In this document: one piece after another, positions 9,622-18,035 of the stretch
How the letters are laid out: each line of letters begins with the position of its first letter
How positions within the stretch are numbered: position 1 is the stretch's first letter
Assembly (NCBI GenBank): GCA_945897365.1
Contig: CAMDFD010000001.1
Span: 186,001-250,000 of the forward strand
Origin: Bordetella parapertussis
Lineage (GTDB): Bacteria > Pseudomonadota > Gammaproteobacteria > Burkholderiales > Burkholderiaceae_B
DNA length: 64,000 nucleotides
Direction of reading: 5' to 3'
The notes under the pieces: generated by a model
What the model saw: only the letters and a program-made list of their open reading frames with translations
The model's database searches: none
What the model was told of the DNA's origin: nothing
Position numbers and translations under genes: made by a program

Positions 9622-11154
9622 ATGGCACGATATTCTCCAACTGCGACCTTAACCACGTTCTCGCGTGGCCTCGTGTTCGCCCTCTCCCTAAGTTTCGCTT
9701 TTACGCCTGTCTGGTCGCAGCCCTCCTCTGCGCCCTCCATGGGTTCGCCCTCGTCTCTCGATCTCTCGCCCGCGCTAGAGCGCAAGCTTGGCGAAGCCAT
9801 CATGGTCCAGGGTCGGCGCGATCCCGAATACATCAGCGATCCGGATATGAGTCAGTATCTCGAAAACATGGGCCGTAAGCTTGGTGCATACGCACCTGGT
9901 GGCGCGCCTCAAATCGAGGTGTTCGGTGTTCGCAATCCAGAAATCAATGCTTTCGCGATGCCGGGAGGCTTCATTGGTGTGCATACAGGACTCATCGTGG
10001 GTTCTGGGTCTGAGTCTGAGGTCGCTGGTGTCGTGGCACACGAAATCGCGCACGTGACTCAACGGCATATCGCACGTGGTCTAACCCAGCAACGTCAAAG
10101 CAGTCACATCGCGATGGCCTCGATCGCAGCTGCGCTTCTCGCTGCGTTGGTGCCTGGAGGCGGTCAGGCCGCGATGGGTATCGCAGCGTTTGGTCAGGCC
10201 GCGGCGATTGATCGCCAATTGGGCTTTTCTCGTGAGGCCGAGCAAGAGGCTGACCGTAACGGCCTCGAAATGCTTCGAAAAGCCGGCTATGACCCCAACG
10301 GCATGGCAGCCATGTTTGGTCGTTTGAGCAGAGCCTCAAGCTTGAACGAAGGCCGTGGCGGTGGTGCCTATGTATCGACCCATCCACTCAGTTTGCAGCG
10401 GATGACTGACATGCAGAACCGTACGCGTCAGTACGGCCCTGTTGGCGCTCAAAACGAAGATGAGTACTGGTTTATTCGGGCAAAGTCCCGTGTTTTGCAG
10501 GCGGTTGATCCACGTGCCTTGCGTCAGGCGCAGGAACAACTCGAGGACGAGGCTCGGGCACCTAGGCAGCGCGAGGGTGCGCCACCGTCGCCCGCGCGTC
10601 GCGCTGCGGCTTGGTACGGCGTGTCGCTCGCAGCACTCGCCAGACAAGACTCTGCAGCGGCCGCCACGGCACTTGCGCAAGCGCAGCCTCTGATGCCCAA
10701 TTCGCCTTATCTTGAATTGCAGCGCATTGATATTGAATTGGCGCGAAGACAGGTGGCCCCTGCCTTGAGTTTGGCGCAAGCCGCCCACAAACGCTGGCCA
10801 CAAAGGCGTTCTTTTGTGTTGCGCACTGCGCAGAGTCTGCAGTTGCTTGGTCGAGACACCGAGGCTGTCGCATTTTTAAAAGCGCAGATCAAGCGTTGGC
10901 CGACTCAGGAACCAGAACTTTATAAGATGTTGGCGATGAGCCAAGAGCGCATCGGCGAACGCGTTGAAGCTCGACAGACCATGGCGGCCTATTATGAAAA
11001 TCTTGGTGCGTTGCCCTCGGCGTATACGCAGTTGCAACAAGCCAGAACAATGTCCAAAGACTTTTACGTCCAGTCTCAAATCGATGTCAAAATACGTGAG
11101 CTTTCGAGCCGTATTGCCGATGACAGAAGGCTGTTGGAACGGTTTAGGTCCTAA
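9622..11154 (+). CDS. bepA: Periplasmic M48 metallopeptidase BepA-like with C-terminal TPR region
   Basis: BepA (YfgC) is a periplasmic protease/chaperone that helps outer-membrane assembly, including LptD and BAM substrates. A signal peptide spans about residues 1-32 (ending TPVWSQ). The zinc motif HEIAH is at 140-144, and the third ligand Glu lies in REAEQEADRNGL. The STHPLSLQRM motif contains the His known in E. coli as the regulatory switch. The last ~200 residues are alpha-helical and repetitive, as expected for TPRs. Length 510 is close to E. coli (487). The only good start is ATG 9622, very near a possible -10 (TATCAT 9610-9615), so the leader may be extremely short. The stop interlocks with the next gene. 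Confidence 0.9.
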   Translation: MARYSPTATLTTFSRGLVFALSLSFAFTPVWSQPSSAPSMGSPSSLDLSPALERKLGEAIMVQGRRDPEYISDPDMSQYLENMGRKLGAYAPGGAPQIEVFGVRNPEINAFAMPGGFIGVHTGLIVGSGSESEVAGVVAHEIAHVTQRHIARGLTQQRQSSHIAMASIAAALLAALVPGGGQAAMGIAAFGQAAAIDRQLGFSREAEQEADRNGLEMLRKAGYDPNGMAAMFGRLSRASSLNEGRGGGAYVSTHPLSLQRMTDMQNRTRQYGPVGAQNEDEYWFIRAKSRVLQAVDPRALRQAQEQLEDEARAPRQREGAPPSPARRAAAWYGVSLAALARQDSAAAATALAQAQPLMPNSPYLELQRIDIELARRQVAPALSLAQAAHKRWPQRRSFVLRTAQSLQLLGRDTEAVAFLKAQIKRWPTQEPELYKMLAMSQERIGERVEARQTMAAYYENLGALPSAYTQLQQARTMSKDFYVQSQIDVKIRELSSRIADDRRLLERFRS

Positions 11155-12365
11155 GCCTCTCGCCTCTTAACAGCAGAAAAAAATGTGGCGAGCCGCGTTG
11201 GGAGCCACGTCAAATTGCCTGGCCACATTCCCGTGACAAAGGCGATGTGCCCCCCTTGGGCGGGCTGGTGAAAGACGATGTTGGCGCTTCCGTAATCGGG
11301 ACCCGGCAAGACTTGCTCAGGTAAAAAGGGATCGTTACGCGCGTTCAGTACGAGTGTTGGGGTGAGTATATTTTTAAGCCAAGGCTTAGCAGACGATTGT
11401 TGCCAATAGTCTATGGCGTCTTTAAAGCCATGCATGGGCGCGGTGTAAGCAGTATCAAAATCACGCAAATCGCGTGCTTGATTGATCCGCATCACATCAA
11501 TCACACCCGGAAACCGACGAGATTTCTCTAAAATCTTTGGTTTAAGCGTGCGCAAAAAATGCCTCGAATAAATTTCACGGTTAAAGAGATTGTCGGACAA
11601 GTGATTGCCTGCAGCGACGAGATCCAGGGGGGCGGAGATCGCAGCTGCGGCTCGTAGCCAGTTAAATTGTGTGGGCGCCTCGCCCAGTCTTTTGAGCAGA
11701 GCGTTACCCCCCAAAGAAACACCAATCGCATGCCATTGCGCGTTCGGTGCGCGTTGATGGACAGTATCGAGGATGAAGGAGATCTCGTCCGAATCGCCCG
11801 AGTGATAGGCGCGTGCCAAACGGTTGGGAAAGCCCGAACAGCCCCTAAAGTGCGCAACGACCACGAGCCAGCCCAAAGCTAAAAAATATTGCGTAATGGA
11901 CTGGGCGTAGCGACTTTGACTGCTGCCTTCGAGGCCGTGCAGTAACACGAGTGCTGGCTGCGCAGCGCCGGAATTGAGTTGCTCTTGATCCACGGGTGTC
12001 ATCCAGCGCACGGCAGCCGTGTGCGCGAGTGCGGGATCCTGTTTACGTTTTGAGCGTAATTGCAGTGCCGGAGTGTTCCAGTCCAGATCGATGAAGTCAC
12101 CATCTGGCGTGTTCACACGCTCCCGCACAAATCTGATGCGGTTAAAGGGGACGGCCAGCGCGCCGAACAGTGTTTGTGATTGCCTGTCGGGTAACCAGGC
12201 AGGGACTGGACAAGAGTCAAGATCAAGCGCGGCTTTTAAGGGAGCACCATACAAGGAGGAGACATCGTCAGAAGTTGCGGTCACGGCGAGTAGGGGGTCA
12301 GTGTAAAAGTCCCGAGCTGTCTTGCAAATCAAATGCGTTTGCCTCGGCGGGCGCTGCGCTGGCAT
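11151..12365 (-). CDS. YheT-family alpha/beta hydrolase
   Basis: Predicted cytosolic serine hydrolase of the YheT/EMB8-ABHD family. Seen: PAWLPDRQSQTLFGAL (family N-terminal motif), LLHGLEGSSQSRYAQSI (oxyanion region), the nucleophile elbow IGVSLGG, a catalytic Asp in NARNDPFLP, and the His in GGHIAFVTG. Substrate is unknown; family members have esterase activity. The start is uncertain. The ATG at 12365 gives 404 residues but overlaps the preceding NTF2-fold gene by 68 bases; GTG or TTG codons between 12284 and 12251 would shorten it to the conserved part. Its stop shares CTAA with bepA. Confidence 0.83.
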   Translation of the reverse strand: MPAQRPPRQTHLICKTARDFYTDPLLAVTATSDDVSSLYGAPLKAALDLDSCPVPAWLPDRQSQTLFGALAVPFNRIRFVRERVNTPDGDFIDLDWNTPALQLRSKRKQDPALAHTAAVRWMTPVDQEQLNSGAAQPALVLLHGLEGSSQSRYAQSITQYFLALGWLVVVAHFRGCSGFPNRLARAYHSGDSDEISFILDTVHQRAPNAQWHAIGVSLGGNALLKRLGEAPTQFNWLRAAAAISAPLDLVAAGNHLSDNLFNREIYSRHFLRTLKPKILEKSRRFPGVIDVMRINQARDLRDFDTAYTAPMHGFKDAIDYWQQSSAKPWLKNILTPTLVLNARNDPFLPEQVLPGPDYGSANIVFHQPAQGGHIAFVTGMWPGNLTWLPTRLATFFSAVKRREA

Positions 12366-12729
12366 GGTGCATCACGAGACGCCAGCCAGTCGGGCCTTTG
12401 TGGTAAATGTTGGTGGCATAGCAATACGCGACCTCGGTGCTTTGCGCGCCATGCATGGTGATTTGTTCAATTAATGAATGCACTGCGCTCATCATGCTGT
12501 GCAGCACGGTGGGTGCGGACGGACGAATGGCCAAGGCACCGTTGGCCAATATTTCTTGCCATGATTCTTTGACCGCATGCAAACCAATGATTCTCAGACC
12601 ACCGGGATGCACGCAAACGATTTCTTCATCGTCAGCCCAGACTTGCATCAGTCTGGATAAATCGGCGCGCTCGAGTGCGTCGTAAAACGCAAGTTCTGCT
12701 TCTTCGGCGGTGGCGAATATATTGGGCAC
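12298..12729 (-). CDS. SnoaL/DUF4440-like NTF2-fold protein
   Basis: Small cytosolic protein of 143 residues with the NTF2-like cone fold: EEAELAFYDALERADLSRLMQVWADDEEIVCVHPGG is the characteristic first helix and strand, and the remainder alternates strands (AYCYATNIYHKGPTGWRLVMHHAS). Such proteins are often small isomerases or binding domains; no catalytic residue set can be named with certainty. The start codon is GTG at 12729 because no ATG precedes the conserved helix. It is the gene just upstream of the YheT-type hydrolase and overlaps it if the ATG at 12365 is used, implying translational coupling. Confidence 0.78.
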   Translation of the reverse strand: MPNIFATAEEAELAFYDALERADLSRLMQVWADDEEIVCVHPGGLRIIGLHAVKESWQEILANGALAIRPSAPTVLHSMMSAVHSLIEQITMHGAQSTEVAYCYATNIYHKGPTGWRLVMHHASAAPAEANAFDLQDSSGLLH

Positions 12730-12758
12730 AGGGAGTCTTTGCTGCGGCGTGTGAGCGT

Positions 12759-12968
12759 TTAGTGAGCGTGTACTACGGTGCCTTCGGCGAGTTTGTACTC
12801 AGTGCTGCAATAAGGGCATTTGACCGAACCTGTGTCGACAATGTCTAAAAACACACGGGGGTGCATGCTCCAGAGAGGTGCCTTGGAGCCAGGGCAATGG
12901 AGTGGCAAATCTTCTGCGGTCACGATCACAGGGCTTTGGTTTTTACCGGCATTGGATGCTTGGGTCAT
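12759..12968 (-). CDS. CHCC zinc-finger domain protein
   Basis: 69 residues. Zinc-binding pattern: a Cys-Pro-Gly (LHCPGSKAPLWSMHPRVFLDI) with a downstream His, then CPYCSTEY, i.e. C-x14-H-CxxC-like spacing of the zf-CHCC family. The family includes the mitochondrial complex I subunit NDUFS6 and many small proteobacterial proteins of unknown role; a complex I link in bacteria is not established here. ATG at 12968 with a purine-rich GAGAAGA upstream. It is followed at 30 bases by the NTF2-fold gene and diverges from azlC. Confidence 0.88.
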   Translation of the reverse strand: MTQASNAGKNQSPVIVTAEDLPLHCPGSKAPLWSMHPRVFLDIVDTGSVKCPYCSTEYKLAEGTVVHAH

Positions 12969-13038
12969 GAGTCTTCTCTACGCTCGAATTCAATGACACC
13001 ATTGTACCAAGCAGGAGGTCTACAATACTTAAAATATC

Positions 13039-13845
13039 GTGACGTTTTTTCGAATAAAAATCTATCTTTCGCTGACTGCAACGCCTTTGTCTTCCCCTGC
13101 CTTAACTCCACAAGCCCCCCCATCGCTGAGTGCGCAGCGCATGGCCGCCATGCGCGAAGGCTTGATTGCGGTGACTCCCGGCTTGATCGCCCTAGCGATC
13201 TGGGGGGTCGTCACAGGTGTCGCGATGGTCAAGGCCGGCCTGACGGAGACGCAGGCGATCGCAATGTCGCTCTTAGTTTATGCAGGTTCGGCCCAACTCA
13301 CCTCGCTCCCCCTGTTGGCTGCCGACGCACCCATTTGGCTCATTTTTACCGCGGGCATCATTGTCAATTTGCGCTTTTTGATCTTTGGCGCTGCCATGCA
13401 TCCTTTTTTTCGTGATCTTTCATGGCGTAAACGCCTGTTTTTGGGCTATTTGAGTGTCGACGTCTCTTTTGTGGTCTTTATGCCGCGTTTTGCGGATGCC
13501 CCTAAAAAAGGGACGCTTGAGCAACACTGGTTTTTTATCGGTACGATTTTGGCCTCTTGGGTCGTCTGGCAAACCTCCTCGATGATCGGTATCTCGTTAA
13601 GCACGGTCGTTCCGGTTTCCTGGTCATTGGAGTTTGGCGCTGTATTGGCCTTGATGGCCATGATGTTGCCTCACATCACTTCCCGGGCGGTCTTTGCTTC
13701 TGTTGTTGTGGCGGGATTAACGGCTTGGCTCACACAGTTATGGCCGCTGCGACTCGGTTTACTTGCTGCGGTCGTGATGGGGATTATTGCTGGCATGTGG
13801 GCCGAAAGACACTCAAAACCAAAGGTGAAGCCTCATGGGCAATAG
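13039..13845 (+). CDS. azlC: AzlC-family branched-chain amino acid exporter, large subunit
   Basis: Inner-membrane exporter subunit that with AzlD forms the LIV-E/AzlCD pair for branched-chain amino acids or their analogues. The conserved start of the domain, AAMREGLIAVTPGLIALAIWGVVTGVAMVKAGL, is followed by about six or seven further hydrophobic helices, and NLRFLIFGAAMHPFF is typical of AzlC. The start is unclear: GTG 13039 adds a Pro/Ser-rich lead, while ATG 13141 begins just before the domain. A TACAAT at 13021-13026 may be a -10 element, which would favour a site downstream of it. azlD overlaps its end by 11 bases. Confidence 0.86.
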   Translation: MTFFRIKIYLSLTATPLSSPALTPQAPPSLSAQRMAAMREGLIAVTPGLIALAIWGVVTGVAMVKAGLTETQAIAMSLLVYAGSAQLTSLPLLAADAPIWLIFTAGIIVNLRFLIFGAAMHPFFRDLSWRKRLFLGYLSVDVSFVVFMPRFADAPKKGTLEQHWFFIGTILASWVVWQTSSMIGISLSTVVPVSWSLEFGAVLALMAMMLPHITSRAVFASVVVAGLTAWLTQLWPLRLGLLAAVVMGIIAGMWAERHSKPKVKPHGQ

Positions 13846-14164
13846 CCAGTACATTTACACTGCGATCGTCTTGTTGGGGTTGTGTACCGCAATTTGTCGT
13901 GCCGGTTACTTTCTCTTTGGACATCACATTCCGTTACCCGAAGGGTTGCGAAGCGCTTTGCGTTATGCCCCCTTAGCCGCGCTGACGGCCATCGTGATTC
14001 CGGAGTTGCTGCCCTGGCACCCGGTTAATGGGCCACAAGTGGACCTGCGGCTATTGGCAGCTTCGATCGCGATCGTGGTCTTTTTGTGGACGCGGAATGG
14101 GTTCTTGCTGATTGTTTCAGGTATGTGCACGCTGTGGTTGTCTCGCTGGCTGTTTGGGCTCTGA
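13835..14164 (+). CDS. azlD: AzlD-family branched-chain amino acid exporter, small subunit
   Basis: 109-residue membrane protein with about four hydrophobic segments, the small partner of AzlC. Seen: ICRAGYFLFG near the N terminus, LRYAPLAALTAIVIPELL and the C-terminal pair VFLWTRNGFLLIVSGMCTLWL, matching AzlD layout. Its ATG lies inside the end of azlC (11-base overlap), indicating translational coupling. A further 100 bases separate it from rhlE. Confidence 0.86.
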   Translation: MGNSQYIYTAIVLLGLCTAICRAGYFLFGHHIPLPEGLRSALRYAPLAALTAIVIPELLPWHPVNGPQVDLRLLAASIAIVVFLWTRNGFLLIVSGMCTLWLSRWLFGL

Positions 14165-14264
14165 CGCCGATTTCCTGAGGCCTCGTCCCTCAACATTTCT
14201 GGCCGTCGCCGCTTAATCTGGTCTGGCTGCGTTACACTGGTGGGTGATTTCTTTAAATAATTCA

Positions 14265-15761
14265 ATGACTTCAAACACTCAAACCCCTACTCCGGACGAA
14301 ATCGCACCGTCTGTTCCAACATTCGCTGAGATCGGACTTCATCCCTCTATCTTGCAGGCCGTCGCAGATACGGGATACACCGTACCGACACCGATCCAGG
14401 CTCAAGCCCTTCCTTCTGTGATGGCTGGCAATGACGTGATGGGTGCGGCGCAGACGGGTACAGGAAAAACAGCCGCTTTTACGCTGCCTATTTTGCATCG
14501 TTTGATGCCGATGGCCAATACCAGCGCGTCTCCTGCTCGGCATCCGGTGCGCGCCTTGATCCTGACACCGACACGTGAGCTCGCTGACCAGGTGTATGAG
14601 AGTGTCAAGCGTTATGGTTTCAAGACACCTTTGCGCTCGACGGTGGTGTTTGGTGGCGTGGATATCGGTCCTCAAAAGGAAGCCTTGCGCAATGGCTGCG
14701 AGGTATTGATCGCCACACCCGGACGCTTGCTTGATCACGTCGAGCAGCGCACCGTCAATTTGAGCCAAGTTGGTATTTTGGTGTTGGACGAGGCTGACCG
14801 CATGCTGGATATGGGGTTTTTGCCCGATCTCGATCGTATTATGCGACTGTTGCCCGCTCAGCGTCAGACATTGCTTTTTTCTGCGACCTTCAGCAATGAA
14901 ATTCGTAAGCTTGCCCGGACCTATTTGAAAAATCCGGTTGAAATTGAAGTCGCAAAGCGCAATGCCACGGCAGATACCGTGACACAGATTGCCTATGCAA
15001 TGGCTGGCGAAGCTAAGCGCGCCGCAGTGGTTCATCTTGTTAAATCGCGTGGACTCAAGCAAGTCATCGTATTTTCCAACACCAAAATTGGTACGAGTCG
15101 TCTAGCCCGTCAATTAGAGCTCGATGGGGTGCGTGCCGAGTCGATTCATGGTGACAAATCCCAAGCGGATCGCATGAAGGCGCTCGAGGCCTTTAAAGCG
15201 GGCGAGCTCGAAGTCCTCGTGGCGACGGATGTCGCCGCGCGAGGCCTCGATGTTGCGGGCGTGCCTTGTGTGATTAATTACGATTTGCCGCACAGCGCCG
15301 AAGATTACGTGCACCGCATTGGCCGGACCGGTCGTGCAGGCGCCAGCGGAGAGGCAATTTCGTTTTTCTCTCCCTCCGAAGAAAAATATTTAATTGATAT
15401 TGAAAAACTCATCAAGGCACCTGTGACGCGCGCCGTGTTACAGATCCCTGGAGAGTTGCTTGTTCGTGCACCGTTGCACGATGATGCGCGACCCACGCGT
15501 CCCACGCGTTCGACGCGCTCAGGTGAACGAGGTGGCGACCGCGGCGGTAGTGGTGGGGGAGCGAACGCCCGACCCAGCCGCTACAGCGCACCTGTCAAGC
15601 CAATTGATGAGTTTTTCCTCAAGCCTTATGAGCCTTCTGCTTCCGCTGTAGCTGCCGCAGCGCAGGCGCCTGCCTTGACGGGCACAAAATCTGTGACGCA
15701 AGCAAAACGGGTGGTCGGCTTGTTGCTCGGTGGCGCGCAAAAAAAACCAGAGGCTAACTAG
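14265..15761 (+). CDS. rhlE: DEAD-box RNA helicase RhlE
   Basis: ATP-dependent RNA helicase involved in ribosome assembly and RNA turnover. Motifs from ATG 14265: Q-motif region PTPIQAQALP, Walker A AQTGTGKT (62-69), PTRELADQV, DEAD (175-178), SAT (206-208), and the C-terminal lobe with ATDVAARGLDV and HRIGRTGRAG. After the core is a low-complexity Arg/Gly/Ser-rich tail (about residues 415-450), the usual RNA-binding extension. The GTG at 14244 would add seven residues, but the ATG starts the usual MTSN-type N terminus. A 263-residue open frame on the opposite strand is only a shadow. Confidence 0.94.
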   Translation: MTSNTQTPTPDEIAPSVPTFAEIGLHPSILQAVADTGYTVPTPIQAQALPSVMAGNDVMGAAQTGTGKTAAFTLPILHRLMPMANTSASPARHPVRALILTPTRELADQVYESVKRYGFKTPLRSTVVFGGVDIGPQKEALRNGCEVLIATPGRLLDHVEQRTVNLSQVGILVLDEADRMLDMGFLPDLDRIMRLLPAQRQTLLFSATFSNEIRKLARTYLKNPVEIEVAKRNATADTVTQIAYAMAGEAKRAAVVHLVKSRGLKQVIVFSNTKIGTSRLARQLELDGVRAESIHGDKSQADRMKALEAFKAGELEVLVATDVAARGLDVAGVPCVINYDLPHSAEDYVHRIGRTGRAGASGEAISFFSPSEEKYLIDIEKLIKAPVTRAVLQIPGELLVRAPLHDDARPTRPTRSTRSGERGGDRGGSGGGANARPSRYSAPVKPIDEFFLKPYEPSASAVAAAAQAPALTGTKSVTQAKRVVGLLLGGAQKKPEAN

Positions 15762-15783
15762 AGCCTGACGTCGCATCCGCGCA

Positions 15784-16170
15784 CTAACGACGTGCGCCTT
15801 TGAGCAATGTCAAGAGCGTTTCGGGCAAAGCCGTCGGTTGAGGTTTTCCGTGAGCGCGCATGGCAGTGATCAAGCGATCCAGATGTTCAATGTGCGGCAA
15901 AATCGTACCCATGAAACGCACTTCAGTCTTGTCAACAATGGCGACTGTGGGAAAGTTTTCAACATCTTCGTCACCTAATAGCTCTGGGTGCTCTTCGATA
16001 TCCACCCATATAAAGCATGCGTCAGGATATTGCGCTGACAAACTCTCGAACTTGGGTTGGTATTCTTTGCAAGTGTCGCACCATGCCGCACAAAAACACA
16101 TCACCAGCGTGATTTCTCCGCAGGCGAGTCGTTGGGTGAGCGCGGGGGTGTCAGGAAAAAAACAAGTCAT
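15784..16170 (-). CDS. Thioredoxin-like protein with CDTC active site
   Basis: Thioredoxin-fold protein of 128 residues. The dithiol motif is in CAAWCDTCKEYQPKF, followed by IWVDIEEHPELL, the cis-proline segment NFPTVAIVD and MGTILPHIEHLDRLI. Cys-Asp-Thr-Cys differs from the WCGPC of TrxA, suggesting a specialised partner or redox potential. No signal peptide, so cytosolic. The ATG at 16170 gives MTCFFPDTPALTQRL; the TTG at 16185 is not needed. It converges on rhlE and diverges from the EI24 gene. Confidence 0.87.
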   Translation of the reverse strand: MTCFFPDTPALTQRLACGEITLVMCFCAAWCDTCKEYQPKFESLSAQYPDACFIWVDIEEHPELLGDEDVENFPTVAIVDKTEVRFMGTILPHIEHLDRLITAMRAHGKPQPTALPETLLTLLKGARR

Positions 16171-16272
16171 ATCGGCACAAGGCAAAATGATTGTCTATGA
16201 TAGCCGGGATTCGTCAGCTTTCAATTGAATGCATTGATTGAACGCACTTCAGCCTTTTAGTGGAGGCACCCT

Positions 16273-17079
16273 ATGCAGCAGTATTCAGTTTCTCAGACCC
16301 CACCTTATCGCGAGATTTCCACTGGCTTGGCGGGTGTTGGTCCGGCATTTTGGCGGGCTATCCTCTCGCAATTACATCCGCGTATGCTGTTTGCGCTTTT
16401 GTTGCCGTTTTTGATCATGCTTGTCGGGGCGATCTTGTTACTCGTGTTAGCGCTTGGTCCGTTGACGGACTGGCTCAATCAACAGTTAAGTCAGTCAACG
16501 ATGCTCATCGCGACCAATGAGTGGATGGTGTCGGTGGGTTTGTTTTCGCTCTCCGCGATCAAGGCTTGGCTCGTGCCGTTTGCCGTAGCGATCGTGCTCC
16601 TGCCGATCTCGGGTATTTTGGGGCTGACCGTCGCGGCGATTTTTGTCATGCCAATGGTGGTGACGCACGTTTCGCGTCAGCACTTTCCAGGTCTTGCGTT
16701 GCAGGGTCAAAATACGCTGGTCGTGAGCGTCTGGAATGCCGTCTGGGTCAGCGTGGTTTTTGTTCTGGGGTGGGTGTTAACCTTGCCCTTTTGGTTATTT
16801 CCACCGCTTGGTCTATTGGTGTCGCTTCTTTGGTGGACGTTTGCCTTTTCTCGTATCATGCGGATCGATGCGATCGTAGAACACGCAACATCGCAAGAAC
16901 GTTTGCTCCTCATCAAGCGCCAAAGCACGGGATTTTGGACCATTGGCATGGTGTGCGCTCTCATGAATTTGATTCCACCCGCGTGGATTTTCCTGCCGGT
17001 CTTTTCTGGTTTGGTTTATACCCATTACGGCTTGGATGCCTTGCAGCGATTGCGCTCAGAAAGAATCCTCGATGTTTAA
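16273..17079 (+). CDS. EI24 (CysZ/etoposide-induced-2.4-like) membrane protein
   Basis: 268-residue inner-membrane protein with about six hydrophobic segments. The beginning, GLAGVGPAFWRAILSQLHPRM, and the segment LPFWLFPPLGLLVSLLWWTFAFSRIMRIDAI fit the EI24 domain family, which includes the sulfate transporter CysZ. Betaproteobacterial members of this branch have no assigned substrate, so I do not call it CysZ. ATG 16273 follows AGTGGAGG at a proper distance. It stands 86 bases before the CinA-type gene on the same strand. Confidence 0.82.
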   Translation: MQQYSVSQTPPYREISTGLAGVGPAFWRAILSQLHPRMLFALLLPFLIMLVGAILLLVLALGPLTDWLNQQLSQSTMLIATNEWMVSVGLFSLSAIKAWLVPFAVAIVLLPISGILGLTVAAIFVMPMVVTHVSRQHFPGLALQGQNTLVVSVWNAVWVSVVFVLGWVLTLPFWLFPPLGLLVSLLWWTFAFSRIMRIDAIVEHATSQERLLLIKRQSTGFWTIGMVCALMNLIPPAWIFLPVFSGLVYTHYGLDALQRLRSERILDV

Positions 17080-17165
17080 GCAATTAAATGCCTGTTGGTC
17101 GTAATGACCACGACATTTTGTGCTGAAATATTAGATTATTGATTTGATTTTTTAATGGATCGCCT

Positions 17166-17978
17166 ATGTCAGTCTCTCAAGCCAACGCCCGATTCGGTTT
17201 AATTGTCGTCGGCGATGAAATTTTGTCTGGCCGCCGCCAAGACAAGCACTTTCCCAAAGTCGTTGAGTTGCTTGCAGCGCGCGGCTTGCAACTATCATGG
17301 GTTGAAATCCTTTCTGATGATCGTGCGGCGCTGACTGAGGCGCTCACGCGTAGTTTCGCCGGTAATGACATTGTGTTTTGTTGTGGCGGCATTGGCGCTA
17401 CGCCCGATGACCATACGCGTCAGGCAGCCGCGGCTGCTCTCGGCCGCCCCTTGGCACTGCATCCGTTTGCTCAAGAGCAAATTACGCTTCGCTGTATAGA
17501 CAATGCCGCAAAAGGCCAAGGAACGGCCGATATGACGGCGCCAGAAAATGTGCAGCGTTTGCAGATGGGTTTCTTTCCAGAGGGCTGCGAAGCCGTCGTG
17601 AATCCTTTCAATCGGATACCTGGGTTTTTTATTCAAAACCATACCTTTGTACCCGGTTTCCCTGTGATGGCTTGGCCGATGCTCGAAGCGACGCTTGATA
17701 CACGCTATGCGCACCTGCACAACAAAGAAGAGCGTACCGAGTACTCCTTTATCGTCTACAGCATGCCTGAGTCACGCATTACCCCGGCTCTCGAAGCACT
17801 CGAGCAAAAGTGGCCAGGCGTGCGTGCCTTTAGTTTGCCATCTGTAGGCGATGGCGGTGGAGTTCCACATATTGAACTGGGCGTCAAAGGCGAGCCTGTG
17901 GCCAGTGCTCAGGCGCTTGAGTTCCTCCGAGCCGAAGCGCTACGTCTTGGTGCTCGCTTCGATCCGCCGGCGCAGTGA
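17166..17978 (+). CDS. CinA-type MoaB/Mog-like molybdopterin-binding domain protein
   Basis: 270 residues consisting of the MoaB/Mog-like domain that forms the N-terminal half of CinA (competence/damage-inducible protein A). Seen: GLIVVGDEILSGRRQDKHF and FCCGGIGATPDDHTRQAAAAAL, the nucleotide/cofactor loop of the fold, plus HTFVPGFPVMAWPM. The C-terminal nicotinamide-nucleotide amidase (PncC) domain is absent. The function of these single-domain proteins is not settled. ATG 17166 is the first start after the EI24 gene. Confidence 0.85.
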   Translation: MSVSQANARFGLIVVGDEILSGRRQDKHFPKVVELLAARGLQLSWVEILSDDRAALTEALTRSFAGNDIVFCCGGIGATPDDHTRQAAAAALGRPLALHPFAQEQITLRCIDNAAKGQGTADMTAPENVQRLQMGFFPEGCEAVVNPFNRIPGFFIQNHTFVPGFPVMAWPMLEATLDTRYAHLHNKEERTEYSFIVYSMPESRITPALEALEQKWPGVRAFSLPSVGDGGGVPHIELGVKGEPVASAQALEFLRAEALRLGARFDPPAQ

Positions 17979-18009
17979 TTTTTCACAATATGGGATAAAA
18001 TATTTTCTG

Positions 18010-18020
18010 TTGCATTGCAA
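18010..18020. promoter_or_regulatory. Perfect palindrome upstream of the IclR gene
   Basis: TTGCATTGCAA reads the same on both strands around a central T. It lies 15 bases before the IclR start codon and just after a possible -10 (TAAAAT 17996-18001), the right place for a repressor site. Similar TGCA half-sites occur at the phasin promoter. Confidence 0.5.
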
Positions 18021-18035
18021 TAGAGAGTGCGTTCC

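Noticed and set aside
14271..15062. 263-codon open frame on the minus strand inside rhlE
   Set aside because: Lies wholly over a strongly supported helicase gene, shows no domain motif and no ribosome site; it is a codon-bias shadow.
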